Below the pieces are notes generated by a model, which did no database searches, was not told the DNA's origin, and was given only the letters and a program-made list of their open reading frames with translations. Positions 9,305 through 22,607 of a stretch of 64,000 nucleotides of DNA are shown piece by piece (the first letter of the stretch is position 1; every line of letters starts with the position of its first letter). The position numbers and the translations under genes were made by a program. The stretch comes from Anisakis pegreffii. Lineage: Eukaryota > Nematoda > Chromadorea > Rhabditida > Anisakidae. The stretch is from contig JAPYMA010001249.1 of assembly GCA_035041965.1 (NCBI GenBank), positions 62,001 through 126,000 on the forward strand, given 5' to 3'.

Positions 9305-12110
9305 ATGCCCACTATTGGAATATATTCGTTGAATCTAATATGCGATTCGTTGATAAGTGTGAGTTAACTTTATGAGTGCGCTTGTCCTTCGAATGATTAT
9401 GATCATACTTGCTTGAAGCACCGACTGTATTTGGTGGGCATTGGTAATGTGAATGATCCAAATTTCACGTTCATTCGTCCATTAAAGTAGTCAAATTTTC
9501 GACTGCGCATTATGGGCATCAGAGAAACGGCAACAACGATCGAATATAACAATGCCCATAATTTCATTTGCACGATGCTGCTTTCGCTTCAGCGTGCTAG
9601 TAATTGAGTAATTATACAATTATGCGAAAGTTCAATATTCAATAATTGTTTTAGGTTTGCACCGTTCTAATCGACCTTTTTGTCGCGATTTTTCCGTTGA
9701 TAAATTTCATTCTGATGTTAAATACAATATTTGATTGCACAAGAAAACGACAACAGCCACAACAAATTCAGCAGTTAAATCCGACTCCATTTAGAGGTCA
9801 GTCTTCGTTCTTTGTTTGGCTCTTGACAAAATGAATTCTTATTTTCATTTTCGCTTATCAGTTTCACTGGTTTAACGAATAATGTAACAATTGAACAGCG
9901 AGCATAGTCTTGCAAAATCTGAATCTGAAAATCAAAGAGTTCGAATGATAAATTTGAGGACATCATAAAAAGAAGAAGCTGGTGGTTGAACCATCAATAC
10001 GAATTAGTTTACAAGGACCAGTGGATGGGCATGATTCAATTGCGAGTGCTCGCCTCGATATGGCTCCATTCGAATCGGCTGTAGACATATTACCCGCATC
10101 TCGGAGTGGACGAGATGCAGCAAAAACTCTCATTAAAAATGCTACGTATGTTGTGATACTATCACACATGAAACGATTAATAACTTCAATTTTTTTATGC
10201 ATTCGATTTGTTCATCTCGCATTCATTCAATTCACAAATTCGTTCAAATTTCATGAATTCGATGCATTTTTGTTCACGCTTAGATGAAAAATGAATATTT
10301 ATCAGTTGACTACTGATTCGTTTGAATCTTCGACTGCATTAAAACATAATGAATGATTTGAACATTTCAGAAAGCAAAGCGAGCGAGCAAAGTCAAATGT
10401 GTTGGAGCCTTCCGAGAAAGACGTTCAAAAAATCGATGCACAATTGCCACAACAATCATCTGTTACACCTGTATGATATTTTTTGAAGATCAAATGATTG
10501 AAGTTTTTCAATTCATTTGATCAGGCAGAGCAGATGAAATATTTGGAATTTATGATTAAGTTGATGAACAAGGATACCACACTGCTTCTTTTGTTTTCTT
10601 TTTGTTCCATTCATAGCGAACTATTACATGAATATGCTGTTCTCTTAAGATGGTCACCAAAACACCATTATTTTTGAATGAATCTAACGTGTTATTCTAA
10701 TTAAGAGATTGCCGAGTTGCAAAATATTTCAAAGAGTGCATTTCCTAAATAATTGTCGTATTGTTGTAGTTGAGGGGTACGAACCCGTGCTAATCTCTAT
10801 AATGCGATGTATCAGCACACTTCGAAGCCAGCATCATAAACCGTTTCATCCAGCAAATTTCTCATAAGAAGATAGCTGCGATTTACTATATACATATGAT
10901 TCCTCTTCAGGACCAGAAGAAAAATGACAATAACGAACGGAGACGAGCGCAGATGAATGCTCATGCAGAAACATTTGTGAAAGTTAACGAAAATAAAGTG
11001 GAACATAAAGGTGGTGCTGATGGAACGATTCAAAAGGGTAAAACAAAACAGGATAATGTTCTGGAAGAAAAATTGTGCAAACAAAAATTGTCCGTAAAAA
11101 CTAAAGAAGAACTGAAAAGAAATGAGAAAATTTCTAAAAAGGACATGCATGAATCAGCAAAAGAAGATTTCTATAGGTCTCAATCAACGCAACTCCTCAC
11201 AATCAGCACGAAAGAGCCAAATTCGTTGTTGCTACCAAAGGGATCAGCAGAAGATTTTATCGCTGATTCAACACAAGATACATTGACGTCGGATCGTACG
11301 CAGCAGTTCAGTGACAGATCGATGTTGGAGGAAACGTCAGATATATCAAAATCGCCTTCGAATGTTGTCAAGAGAGCAGAGGATTTAGGAACGAGCACAG
11401 AAACTGTGCGAGTAACTGTATCAATGACGAAGGTCGATAGTCCTTCTGAGGCAACTTCTGAGGCAACAAGTAGTAAAACAAAGTCGATTATGAAAACAAC
11501 TTCATCTGGTGATGACGATGTGAGTAGCGTTGGAAATGGTCAACACACTGCTGATCTCTCACAGTTATCGAGTAATCAAGATAGTACCACTGAGACACAT
11601 CCAAGTATAACCAGTCGAAGGATCGCTCGTCATCTATCAAATGGCTCGATTCGCGATGAAACATCAAAATCTGATTTCGAAAAGACACGATCCAGTAAAC
11701 GCGTAACAAACCGCAGAGAAAGACAATGTGATTCAAGAAATCAGTCGAATAAACATGTACCATTACGCACTCAACATTTGCGGTTATCTCGTTTGCAATC
11801 GTTCAACGTGAATCCTACAAAACGACCCCTTGTATGGACTCAACCACAACAACGCAAACCAATTATGATCGCATCAAAAGATCAGTATACTCTCCAAAAA
11901 ACACAATGTTCACAGGATACTACTATCAGCAGGAGTCCTACTATTCAACCGAAACGATTATTGAAAAGACAAACAAAGCTGTCGAGCGGTACTGAATCAA
12001 CGGAAGAAAGTTCGAAATCTCGAAATATCCAGGTCAGACCGAGAAGAATACCGATTAAAGTGAATCCAGTTAGATTGAAGATTCCAGTGAAACGTAATCC
12101 GAAATCATGA
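9305..12110 (+). CDS. Membrane-anchored protein with a long basic, disordered cytoplasmic-type tail
   Basis: Five exons agree in phase: 9253-9358 (acceptor TTTTCAG, donor GTGAGT), 9655-9796, 9959-10145, 10371-10470 and 10911-12110 (stop TGA). The first in-frame ATG is 9305, giving 560 residues; the open frame continues upstream of it within the exon (HWLVGAIALGLLSD), so an earlier exon with another membrane helix is possible. Exon 2 encodes a hydrophobic segment (LIDLFVAIFPLINFILML) followed at once by CTRKRQQ, a positive-inside stop-transfer pattern. The remaining roughly 480 residues are rich in Ser, Thr, Lys, Arg and Gln and contain no recognisable domain; a 12-base direct repeat encodes SEATSEAT. 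The acceptor before 9959 (TTTGAG) is weak but the phase fits. AATAAA begins 7 bases after the stop. I do not recognise the family. Confidence 0.6.
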
Positions 12111-12117
12111 AATTACT

Positions 12118-12123
12118 AATAAA
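12118..12123 (+). terminator. Polyadenylation signal AATAAA
   Basis: AATAAA lies 7 bases beyond the TGA of the disordered-tail gene, so the 3' UTR must be very short. Confidence 0.5.
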
Positions 12124-14894
12124 GATAGATACGATTGGATGGTGATAGATACTATGTTTATTTCATTCCTACGTATTAACATCTTTCATTGCTATCGTGT
12201 CATTGAGAGACGCAGCATATTATGCTGATTGTGAGATAACATTCTAATTTTCTTATACGTTGGAAATCAAACCTCCAGACATGTAATCAATTTAATTGTT
12301 CTATATGATTATCGTAATTGTCAAATATAGGAATTGTTGCATAACAGTTGTGATTCGTTCAGTACATTGCACAGTACAATTTGAACATGCAAGCACTCTG
12401 CTCATTTTCTCCTTAGTTTCAGTATTCACATACGCCACATTGTTGCAAATTCATCCTCACATTTTTTTCCTTCACAGTGTTCGGAGTTACAAAAAGAGGT
12501 TATATTTTGTTGAGAAAATTAAGAAGTCTTCCCAAAGTTAAGATCGCTCTTTATAAGTAGATATGTTCAGTCTTGATCGCCTCGTGGCAGACGGTAAGTA
12601 GCATTCCTATGGGGCAGATCTCCATTCAATATTTTTACATCTTCAACAATAATGAGCAATCGGTTGGAATGTAAGTATATCGCTGAATTTGTTGTGTAAA
12701 TCTCGCAAATGCAATGGGTTTGAAGAGTTGAAATAATTGCTGTTGTGGTTGCCGAAATAATCGTGTTGAACAATATATCTATCAATGTAAGCATAGATGA
12801 AAAGTGGTTTAAAGAGAAATTCTGTGAATAAATTTTTCTGTCCAGCTTTTCATTCCTTACCCTCCTTTTGCAATAATTCCGAATCGTGTTCTCAAAATAG
12901 GTCGGTTCTTGTGGATTGTTATTTACTGAGAATACAAAAAATGAATTTCAATGGGGAGTATAACGATACAGTTTGCCTACCGTTAGTCATCTCTCGTTGA
13001 TTTCTCACCGAGAAAGACGGGATGAGAAAGGATCATGCATTCCCTAAATGAGATGAGCCGAGACGACAATCGATGAAGGTGTCAAGGAACTGTTGGGATG
13101 TAAGTATACGGAATGGTCAGTTTCGATCGCCTGTTGTGGTTGCCTAAGTACTCATGTCGGTTCTTGTGGGTGCCGCAAATGAGGTATTTCATTTGCGAGC
13201 TCGAACTTTAATTCTTGGCTCGAATTTCGTAAAATTTATCCAAGTGGCTTAAGATTCTGAGTTCAGAGCGGACAGTTGGTGGAATCCGTGTCGGTAATTA
13301 ACATTTCACCCCGGAACAAAAAAATTATTTGAGTAGAATTTTGAAAACTTTGAGAATCGCCTCATGGTGAGCAATGATATGCCTCAGGCTCATGGTAAAA
13401 GTAGAAATTGAACCACGCTGTAAGCATCAAACTAGAAAACGGGTTAACCTCAGCCTGAGTCTCGCTGTAGGCCTTAGTACGATTTATTTAGGAAGAAAGA
13501 TTTTATTATGTTTTTCATTATGGTTAGTTTGAGAAACATTGGACGCAGTTCTATCAAAAAGCAGATTTGAAGTGAGTTTTCCTCTTACGTAACATACCTT
13601 CAAATAATTCCGAACTATTTTGCATAAATTCGAATTTCGGTTTCGAATTATTTCGAACTCAGAAATTTTTCACATTTGGAGTTTCTTTTTCGAAATTCGA
13701 AACTATGAATGTCAATCCTCGAAAGGCAAGTTGGAGCCACATTGGACTTTCGTCTGAACTGATTGCTCAGAGGTGCTGAAAGTGTTCTTCTGTTTTTATG
13801 TTGATTTCACTTGACACCTTTTGCTTATTGGTAGATTCGATAATTGTGTTGTTAAAAGTTTTTCCATTAGCGTTCTGATATCCATCGAATTGCTCTAATG
13901 ACAGGTGTGTGAAAAATTTCTCATTACCACTGCAATTTTTTCAGCGTTTTGGGATGATTCATAAATTTTTCTTGACTTCGTTTTCTTAGCCTTTTGAAAA
14001 TGAAGCATTTGACGACGGTTCATAATTGTTATTTCTACGTGCTCCTTTTTCATCATCAATTTGATAATGTTTTATTCATGAGAATAAAGTTTGAGAAACA
14101 TCAACTCTGAACTGCAGGTGGTCGAATGCGAACACTTCAGACATATTCATACTTGCACAATGTGATTAATTCGATCAGAAACCGTTCTGAATGAAATCGG
14201 CTTTACCATATGCAATGGAAATTAGTTTGGAATGTAGTCTGATAATTCAGTACATCAATAAATACGACAGGTGCAAAGAGAAGTGATTTTTCGACGAGGC
14301 AAAGCCGTGACTGTATCATCTGCACACAGTCAGAAAGGCTTATTGACCCATTGCTTGAAATCATGAAATATTAATTGCCTTCTCATTCACTCACATCTAC
14401 AGACTACAATCATCGCATGGTTATGCTTTCAACTTTGAATGATCTTCAACAGTTTGCTCAACTTGAACACTGTGGATTGGTTGCATACAAGTTTGTGTGA
14501 CTTGTCGATTTGCTAATATTCCCAGTTCATGTTTTGAGGAATGTCCGTAGCCGACATAATTCATGAAAATGTGAAAGATCTGGGATTCCGTATAACGGAA
14601 TTAGACGAGCTAAGCGCAAATTTATCGTTCCACAGAAGTGGACGAGCTGTTTCCTGACTAACGAACATATCTGTCTGCTGATGAAAGTTGGTTTGAGTTG
14701 GTGACTTTACTTGGAGGTCCTAAATTGAAGTCAGCTAATAATACAGCGGTTGGTGGTAGTATGATCGTTGCAAACGACGAAGTCGTTTCACGATCTGTGA
14801 TCAAACTACTTTTAATCACTAACGATGAATCAAGTGATTAATTCTAGTAGATTTAGGGAACTGGATCGAATTTTGGATTAAGAAGTGACCGCTG
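12124..14894. other. Non-coding stretch with diverged internal duplications
   Basis: Several words recur about 250-430 bases apart in the same order: GTTGGAATGTAAGTATA near 12663 and GTTGGGATGTAAGTATA near 13088, GCTGTTGTGGTTGCC near 12738 and its relative near 13130, and GGTCGGTTCTTGTGG near 12901 and 13153. This suggests an old segmental duplication. A 38-codon ORF at 14541-14657 is open but unsupported. No gene is claimed. Confidence 0.4.
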
Positions 14895-17026
14895 ATGACT
14901 GTCTTCTCAGTGTTGATGGCAATAAATGATGCGTTCACTTCGGCACTCGGTATCACTGCCAATGTATTGGTGATCGTTTTATGTTCGATGACGAAAAATA
15001 TAGAAATTAAATTTACACGTATATTTATTTTGCTGCACGCTTTCGTCGACTTCCTGTTGACAGTCTTCTTTACGGGTTTACAACTGGTAAGTTTACTTTT
15101 ATCGCTACAAGTTCCTTTCTTGAATGAACGCATTTCATTCTGTTGGGAGGAAACATTTCCAACAACGATTTGACGTTTTTTTAAAACTGAGAATTACAGA
15201 ACTTGTCTTTTGAAATTCTTGTTTAGTTCTTCATTTTTATAGGCATGAACCAGAGGTGAATCGCAGTGAGTCTGATTTGAGGAATTTGATTTGTAAATTT
15301 TGGTCAATATAAATAGCTGTTTAATAATTTGAACTTTACTAGAAATGAAGATTTGTGCGAATGCGATGTGCTGCAATCAGATTGATTTCTGCCAAAATAT
15401 ACCACGGAGTAATGAAATGCGATTGAATTCAAATAAAATCTTCAGGGACTGGTGATTCATAAAGGTTATGTTAATGTACTCATATACGGTCCATTATCGC
15501 TTGCTCCCTTAAAATTGGTACAATTTTTTTGTACGTCGTTGCTGTTTCTTTTCAACATCTATCTTATCACCCTGCCAGTTGCAATGATCTATCGTTATGG
15601 AGTCATTTGCAAGTGAGTGCAATTTGATCATATTTTTCTTGCTTCATCAGATACACTCAATGATCTTCGTCTGCGGTCCAATTCCTTTTCATCAGAAGTT
15701 GCTACATCTGAAATCGTTTAGCTTGAAAAGCGAGCAGCAAATTAATATTCGGAATAGAAACCCATAATTCTTTGATTAGCTATTCATTGGTCAGTACCGA
15801 TGAATCAAAAATTCGAGAGTAAAAAGATTCTTCGAAAAACACTACAAGAATAGCACCAAGCTCAAATTGAAATTTACTCAAGTTCCAGTGTACACAGAGT
15901 TCAGCGACTCTTCACACATTATTATCTGCTGGTAATGATCGTCGTTACTGTTATGCCAGCATTCGTGGCCGCTGCTATGATGGGGCCATTCTTGTCATAT
16001 TCATATTTGAAAACGACATCATTTCACAGAAATGAATTACCGATGAATACCATCGTGAATTCGATGGGATTCACGGGCGATCCGATTCTTATTAAACTTG
16101 CCGCTGATGTATATTTTATCTTTATTAACACCGAAATGTTCAAAGTCGTTTTCTATTTAAAACACTTCATTGAATTTTTTCGGCATTCATTGGGTTCAGC
16201 CAAAAAACATTGAATTAAAATTCTCTTGAACAGTGACATTATGCTCATGACGAACACTGACATTAACAAGAACAATTGACAGAAAGAATCCGAAGTGAAA
16301 CTCGGAAAAAGTGTGTTTCAATTTTTTATTGAACATATATATTTTAAGGGTTCGTTACCATTGAGTATTTACGGATCATTTCTTCTTATCGTAACAATTT
16401 TTTCATATTCATCCATGTCATACTCAGCACATCGAATATTCGCTAGATTGAAGCAGTGCAAAATGAGTGAAAAAAGCAAAAAACTACAACGCAAACTAAC
16501 GCTCTGTATGATTCTTCAGGTATTTTTCTAATCTTACTCGAATCATTATTCTTCTCGTTACAGTAACAATGAAGCGGATCATCATTCACTGCAACTCATA
16601 CGTGCGGCATCAAACGCCCGTCTATTGTATTAGCATTATGCTTGCTTGCCCTCAAATTCGACAAATTGACTTCCTTAATTAAGATGATTTAAACAATTTA
16701 TAAATAATATGAATTGTTGTCTCAAGGCCATATTACCAATGGTGTTCACAATTATACCAATGTTGACGTTCATGATGCTGCTCATCTCACCGGCTCAAAT
16801 CGATTGCTACGGAACGACGATACTCGCGGTACTCAATTGGCAACCATGCATTTATCCGATCATATCACTTTGTTTCATCCAACCACTTCGTGATCTATTA
16901 CAAAAATACATGACTACATTATTTTACTGCCAACGTTTTCCACTCCGCAATAAATACACTCTGAAAATCATGCCAAAAATTGCAACGAAAACAAAGGTGG
17001 TAACAATATCGCATAATCATCTCTAG
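14895..17026 (+). CDS. Seven-helix serpentine chemoreceptor, Str superfamily (Srd/Srh-like)
   Basis: Five exons join without phase conflict: 14895-15086, 15446-15612, 15889-16108, 16283-16519 and 16727-17026, giving 371 residues. Hydrophobic helices fall near residues 9-29, 41-64, 84-112, 130-155, 218-242, 273-297 and 305-328, a full seven-helix set. After helix 5 the segment MSEKSKKLQRKLTL, followed by a QAILP start of helix 6, matches the intracellular loop of nematode Srd and Srh receptors. The helix 7 end (PCIYPII...FIQPLRDLL) matches their P-x-x-x-P-I-I-x-x-x-F-x-x-P-x-R pattern. Such receptors sit in sensory neuron cilia and detect chemicals; the ligand cannot be read from sequence. The last acceptor (TCTCAAG) is weak, but the join preserves the family pattern. 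An AATAAA at 17217-17222 fits the end. Confidence 0.85.
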
Positions 17027-17216
17027 GTTGTTAAGTACAGCAAGAAGTAGTTGCTCGACGACACTCTTGGAACAATTTATTGGTATTTTGATGATGCTGG
17101 TTTAAATGAGAGCGACTTTTGTCAACTTGTAATTCTCTCATTCACTGTACCATTAAGTAATGAATGTTTGTGACGATTCAAATTTTATCAACGAATTATT
17201 TCTTATCAAGATGATG

Positions 17217-17222
17217 AATAAA
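17217..17222 (+). terminator. Polyadenylation signal AATAAA
   Basis: AATAAA lies 191 bases after the stop codon of the receptor gene. Confidence 0.45.
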
Positions 17223-17465
17223 ATATTTCGTGGTTATAATTCTTCCAGTCTTTAACTTTCATGATGCATTGTATTCTACAGTTATTAGGAGAAATTTTCT
17301 GAAAAGGTTTTATAATTGGTCACGTTCCATTTGGGAACATGGAGAAGGCAAAACCTTTTACACTGATCAAGATCAATTTCATCCACACCGATGTGGATTC
17401 ATTACTCATTTAAAGGTGATTAATATTATCGCTTCTTATGTCCTAACTTCACGCTTCAATGTCTG

Positions 17466-17960
17466 AGAATCGAATCCTACCATGTCACTGACTCCTTTAC
17501 ATCAGTGAATAGATGCAAACTGCCATTACTTCCATCACCTCACTCTCCAATTTACTCAAACTTCAATATCATTTTTAACGTGGCTCAGACATCCAAGGAA
17601 GATACCCACATGGACGCTTCGGGTGGAAACCGCGAAATGGGATACATCAATCATAGCCAACGTGCGAGCTATCCTCTGCCGAGGATACGCTGAATTAACT
17701 GCCGTGTTACTCAGTACACTCACAAGGCTGTACTCAACAGCAAACGGGTTGTTCGAATCTGCCTCGTTGTCTGGCACTATCTCCTTGCGAATGACTCACT
17801 AATAACCACCTTTCTAAAACCAGTCGTTGACGTGTGTACTCAAAAACAAATAGAAATGCTTTCACCAGTAATGACATAGCAAGTATCCTTGTGGAATGAA
17901 GGCTACCACTCAGAGGCAGCAAAATCATGGTATCATATTTAGAGCTTTCTTAATTTTTGA
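17466..17960. repeat. GC-richer island, probable unidentified dispersed repeat
   Basis: This stretch is clearly richer in G and C than its flanks and is partly open on both strands without splice signals. A word GTTGTTCGAATCTGCC near 17741 resembles a pol III B box, but its T-arm cannot pair, so it is not a tRNA. I read it as a dispersed repeat of unknown class. Confidence 0.25.
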
Positions 17961-18386
17961 AATTTGAGTAACATGCCAAGAGAATATGTTACATTCGTTT
18001 AAATGGGGATGAAATTGCGTTAGTTTCGGAACATGAAGATAATCTGACTGATGTTTGAAGGTAATCTGATTATGTCATTTTCCATGAGCAATTCATGAAG
18101 ATAATCACACTAATATATTTATTCAACCGATTTATAAGTGAATTATGAACAGATGGACTTAAAAACAAAATATATTCACAGGTAGTAGCGATTGACAAGA
18201 ATTTAACGAAAATTTTCCCTACATGAAACGACAGAATGAAGAGGAGCGTTCCCGTCAATTATTGATGGTATTATTTGAGAAGTCTTGCGTCATAGAATAC
18301 ACTTGCGTTCATTGCGTTTCTTTAGAATTAGAATACACTTTGCAAATGGATATTAAAAGCGTAGACGTATAGTCCATTGCAAGCTC
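17961..18386. other. Intergenic stretch between convergent genes
   Basis: The plus-strand receptor and the minus-strand glycosyltransferase end towards each other here. No structure was seen. Confidence 0.4.
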
Positions 18387-21300
18387 TCAGAGCATGTGCA
18401 ATTTCTTGAGCACATTTGTAACCCGCTTAGTTAGTTTATCAGCAAATCTATCGAGACTTTTGTCATCAACCGTGACTTTTTGAAGATTAGCACAATCTTT
18501 TTTCGATTCGATTGGACATGTCTCCTTGTAGTGTAACTTCAGTGCGATATCCTTGTTTGCGTAGATTGTACGAGAGACATTCGCGAATAACCGATGCAGT
18601 GCAAAGTGATTGAAAACACTCGCAATCGACTTCGTACTGAAAATTTCAAAAAATTAACAGGCAGCTGAATATGCCTCGTTTTGATTGTATCTTTGATTGA
18701 GAAGTTTCTGAGGAAATATGCCATTCATAAGTTAAAGCCAATTCAGATCGATTCCTGCTCAAAATTTATCCACTTTTGGGTTTTGTTATGACGATATGGT
18801 AGTTGATCAATTCAATTCGAATGTAGTTTGTTCGGAAGTACAAGTAATCCTGGAACAGCTAAAGCGTTCATGGAACATCTGATGATTTAGTGGCAAATGC
18901 AGACTCTCCGAGGCAGAACTTCGTCAGTAACTAACCTCGTGAAACTTTTTCCGTATTCACCACGATCACTGATCTTCTGTGACATACGTCTGTTACGTAG
19001 CATATACATATACTCGGGCACGTTTGCGTCGATTCGTTTCGAAGGGAATTTGAAAGCGTTCAGAAACGATACCGATGAAATGTCATACTTGGGTGTTTTA
19101 CCGATCGCTTCTTTTAGCATCTCCATCCAATTATCATTCTTAATTGGGACAATCACTTCATCTGTGTCAATAATCAAAACATACTCATGCGTATCGATAT
19201 GCCTGCAAAAAGACACTTCAGTCTTTCATAGCAACGAATCAACACACGATTACGATTCTTCAATTGACGCAATAATTCTCTGCAGATTTCATTCATACGC
19301 GTTTCTGACTTATTCACTTGCGATCATGATGTGATCTTTCTACAGTTTTCCTCACAAAAACAAAATTTTGAATTCCAGTGTTTCTGATTTCTCGTTATAA
19401 ATAACTTGGAACGTTCAACATATTTCACAAAAACTGGATCAAGCAAGCGAACTCGCATACCTGTAAAAGCAATCGTTATACGGAATCAATTCATGACGTC
19501 TTTTTTGTTGTCGATTTCGCCAAATGAATTCGCTTCGAATGAAATTTTGATTTGGAGAGTAACCCGGAAGATCTAATGAAATCTGAAAAAAAAGAAACAA
19601 TTTTTTCCATCGAATTCAATCTTTCAATTTCTGGTTTCATCTAAAATCAATAAATTAATTCTAAGTGGCGTCGAGTTCAATTTTTATTAATGAGGACAAA
19701 CTGATTCGTATCAATCATGAATTATGAAATCGAAACTCTTATTTCTGCAATGCTATAGCGTGAAAACTTCTCCTCTTCATACTTTGACGCTATCGAATAG
19801 ATTATCGACAGAATGCTATTTGAAGCGAGTCAGAATAACGTCTACATATCTGCTGACAATTCAAATTAAATGAATTCCACAGAAAGGATATCCCTTACTT
19901 TTTTACACAAACACATAATCGTTAAAGCAAAACATAAATACCATTGTCAATTTCCCGATATTAACATAATAGTCGAGCACTTTTTGTGTTTCAGGCGATA
20001 CGAAATACGTGTACACTGTGACTGTATCGGCTCCCAACAAGTACTGAGCTTCAATCCACTCAACAAACCGTTTTGAAATGTCCTCTTTGAAGTCCATACC
20101 CTAAAACTGTTCACTGTAAAGTATGATAAAATGCTCACTGCTTGACATAGTTAATATCATTCAGCGAGAACTCTCTTGGAAATCCTATGACTCACGCAGG
20201 TGAATTTCAGGGCAGTTCTGGTGAATAATGAAGTGGTTCATTACTCCCACTCTGCTACGTTTTATCGTCTGATGTGTATCGCTTAGAAAGAAATATGAAT
20301 AATGTTCGTATGCTTCTAATGACTAAAAATGAAAATGCCGAAACTCAGATACTTATTGTTAGATATATGAATGTGCAGTGATGTGCAACTTCAGATAATG
20401 TATATTCAAGCTGTATCGAACCTTGACACATACAGCAACAAATTTACGACCAGAATTCGGTGTTTCGTTTTTTCGAACTCGAAGCGCAGGTGAACTGCCA
20501 TAATGACAAGCTGCTTGAGTTGTGAGTTGAACTGCTAGTTGATCACTGTCTTGCATTCTTGATGGCAGCGGACAGGTGATCAAATTGGGCACATAAAATA
20601 AATCTCTAGGATCCCATGAACGTTGCCAGATTTCTCGAATATATCCATCGACAACTACTGCTTTATCATTGCTCAGATCACGAATGCAACAAAATATTGT
20701 TCGCTTCGTTTCGATTGAACGAAATGACATTAGAAGTACCTGAAATCCTTTAAAAACTTCATGATCACGGGGAACAATTCAGAGTGCCTTTAGGAGGATC
20801 AACGAAATGAAAGGTCTTTATTTGTTTCACATCAATTGTGTTTTATTTCTTCATCAAAATACATTTTCCCAACTTCTGATACAGTGTTTGAAAAATCGTT
20901 AGCAAAACGCAGCAAATGGAAACGACTTCTTTTATGAATCGAACCTTATGTTTTGCAACCGTGAAAATGTGAAATGAGGACGAATCAACTCAGTTGCAAA
21001 AAAAATGAATAATCAACTGAGTGAATGTTTCAGTTACTGACTTGAATGGCATGATTCAAAGGATAAAGTGAGTTCGGACGACGATCATAAGTTGCTGAAT
21101 AAAGATATAGGTCGTCGTTTTTAATCCATCCACGATCCACTATCACATCAGGCTTTTTCAGTCGACACCTCCAATATTCATTTACTTCTGTTGGCTGTAA
21201 ATATGCCATTCTCATTGAAATGAATATGACATCGTTCAAATATGTTATCATTTCGACTTTAATCGCACCAAACACTCAAACCTATCACTGTCTGCAATCA

Positions 21301-21936
21301 GCTGAGCATCTTCAACTAGCAAGTATAATAGAAAGTAGCCAAAATATGACAAGCATTTTAAAGTTAACAGTCTAATGACTCTATGCTCAACAGCGTTTAT
21401 AAAGTATGACTTCTAGAATTTAAGACTGCCGTGAAGTGAGTAATTGTGATTAATGCCTTCAGAAGTAGGACAATCACTAATTAACTCAACTTGATCGCTA
21501 TTTAATAACAATTTATAGAGATGTTTCGTTACGGAATATTAAAATCAACAAAATATTGACAGGATGCATTAAAGCGATTTGTTGATCTAACGTATAACGT
21601 TACTGATATAAAGTGAAAAACGGATATGCTCTCGCTTGTTCATTGATGAAAGCATCGTTCGATATGCACAAAACAAACCTTCTCGACAACATCTCGAATA
21701 AAGGCTTTACCAATTTGCATGTCGTGCAGATATTGCACCGTTTCAACTGCGTAATCTAAATCCTCTTCGAACGTTTCGTTGTAGCCATTCACCGACAACA
21801 AATTCGATCGTTTTCGTTCTTCGACTTCATAGTCAAACACATGTAACGCTGTCAACAAGACCGTAATTGATACGCATATAATGGAAAGACGGGATCGTGA
21901 ATGCCATATCGAAAGAAGTGAGTTGCGACGAACCAT
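18387..21936 (-). CDS. Family 92 glycosyltransferase (GT92, formerly DUF23), type II membrane protein
   Basis: Seven exons on the minus strand join in agreeing phase to a 508-residue product: 21936-21679, 21194-21042, 20739-20422, 20100-19942, 19582-19461, 19202-18936 and 18636-18387. Residues 17-34 form a signal-anchor helix after a basic N-terminus, the type II layout of Golgi glycosyltransferases. The catalytic domain shows GT92 landmarks in order: IEAQYLLGADTVTVYTYF near 259, RHELIPYNDCFYR at 325-337, the DTDE metal-binding motif at 349-352, and NHFALH at 435-440. In C. elegans the family member GALT-1 adds beta-1,4-galactose to core fucose of N-glycans; the acceptor here is not predictable. 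The ATG at 21936 is 9 bases after a TTGCAG acceptor with no coding exon upstream, which fits spliced-leader trans-splicing. The gene looks intact. Confidence 0.92.
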
Positions 21937-21947
21937 CGATCCACACT
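21937..21947 (-). promoter_or_regulatory. Probable spliced-leader acceptor site of the GT92 gene
   Basis: On the minus strand ATAATTGCAG ends at 21946 and the ATG follows after only 9 bases (TGTGGATCG). A splice acceptor right before a start codon, with no open upstream exon, is the usual mark of nematode trans-splicing. It remains an inference without transcript data. Confidence 0.45.
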
Positions 21948-22353
21948 GCAATTATATTTAGTTTAGGATTTTGCATCCAGTTCGTTCCATTTGAGTAATC
22001 ATTCTTCCATATTTGGTGGACATATGAATGTCGTCATGGCTCAGAAAAAATTAGGTTAGTTCAGCTCAAAAAAAAAATTATTCCAATTTCTTTGAAAAGA
22101 ATTATCGCTGATAAATACGATTTGTAAATTCTTTCATGCTTAAAGGAAAAATAGCATAAATTTTGTTAATTTTTTTCGAATGTTCAACGTAATTCAGTTG
22201 AGAAAAGTCTATTGTACGAACGTATTTGAATGCAAAAAGAACAACAAACTCAGTGACATACACGATCAAACCAATAAAAGAAGACACACAAATAAAGCGA
22301 ACGAGAGCATCAAACGTATTGGAGCACCGCCAAGGTCAATCAGTTGTCAACGA

Positions 22354-22607
22354 TCACATCCGTAAGAACGGATAATTGATGGCAGCAAACATCGTGATAG
22401 GAAGAACTGAAAGAAGAAAATCACCGAAGGCTTTATCAAATACCGTTAACAATACAATCGCCTTCAGATATTCTTCCTGAAATAGTGGCATTAATTGAAA
22501 GAGTACTGAAATACTCTGATTCGTTCGTCGATAATTCCTCGTGCCAATTGCATTTCAATAAAAATTTCGCCTAGTTGACCGTTCCGTTGAAATTCAGCAC
22601 TGTGCTT
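22354..22607 (-). CDS. Fragment of an unrecognised gene, strand uncertain
   Basis: Two minus-strand pieces join in phase 0: 22607-22515 and 22476-22354 (stop TGA). The product part is 71 residues, charged first (QLARGIIDERIR), then a hydrophobic C-terminus (AIVLLTVFDKAFGDFLLSVLP). The intron between them would be only 38 bases. The same DNA is also open on the plus strand: one piece near 22466-22570 after a CTTCAG acceptor, another at about 22598-22677 between an ATTCAG acceptor and a GTAATT donor. I favour the minus reading because it lies in line with its minus-strand neighbours and ends in a stop, but the strand is not settled. Upstream exons are not found. Confidence 0.3.

Noticed and set aside
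10812..11150. Minus-strand ORF of 112 codons
   Set aside because: It is the antisense shadow of the long last exon of the disordered-tail gene.
17735..17765. B-box-like GTTCGAATC of a tRNA or SINE
   Set aside because: The T stem does not pair and no A box is found at the right distance.
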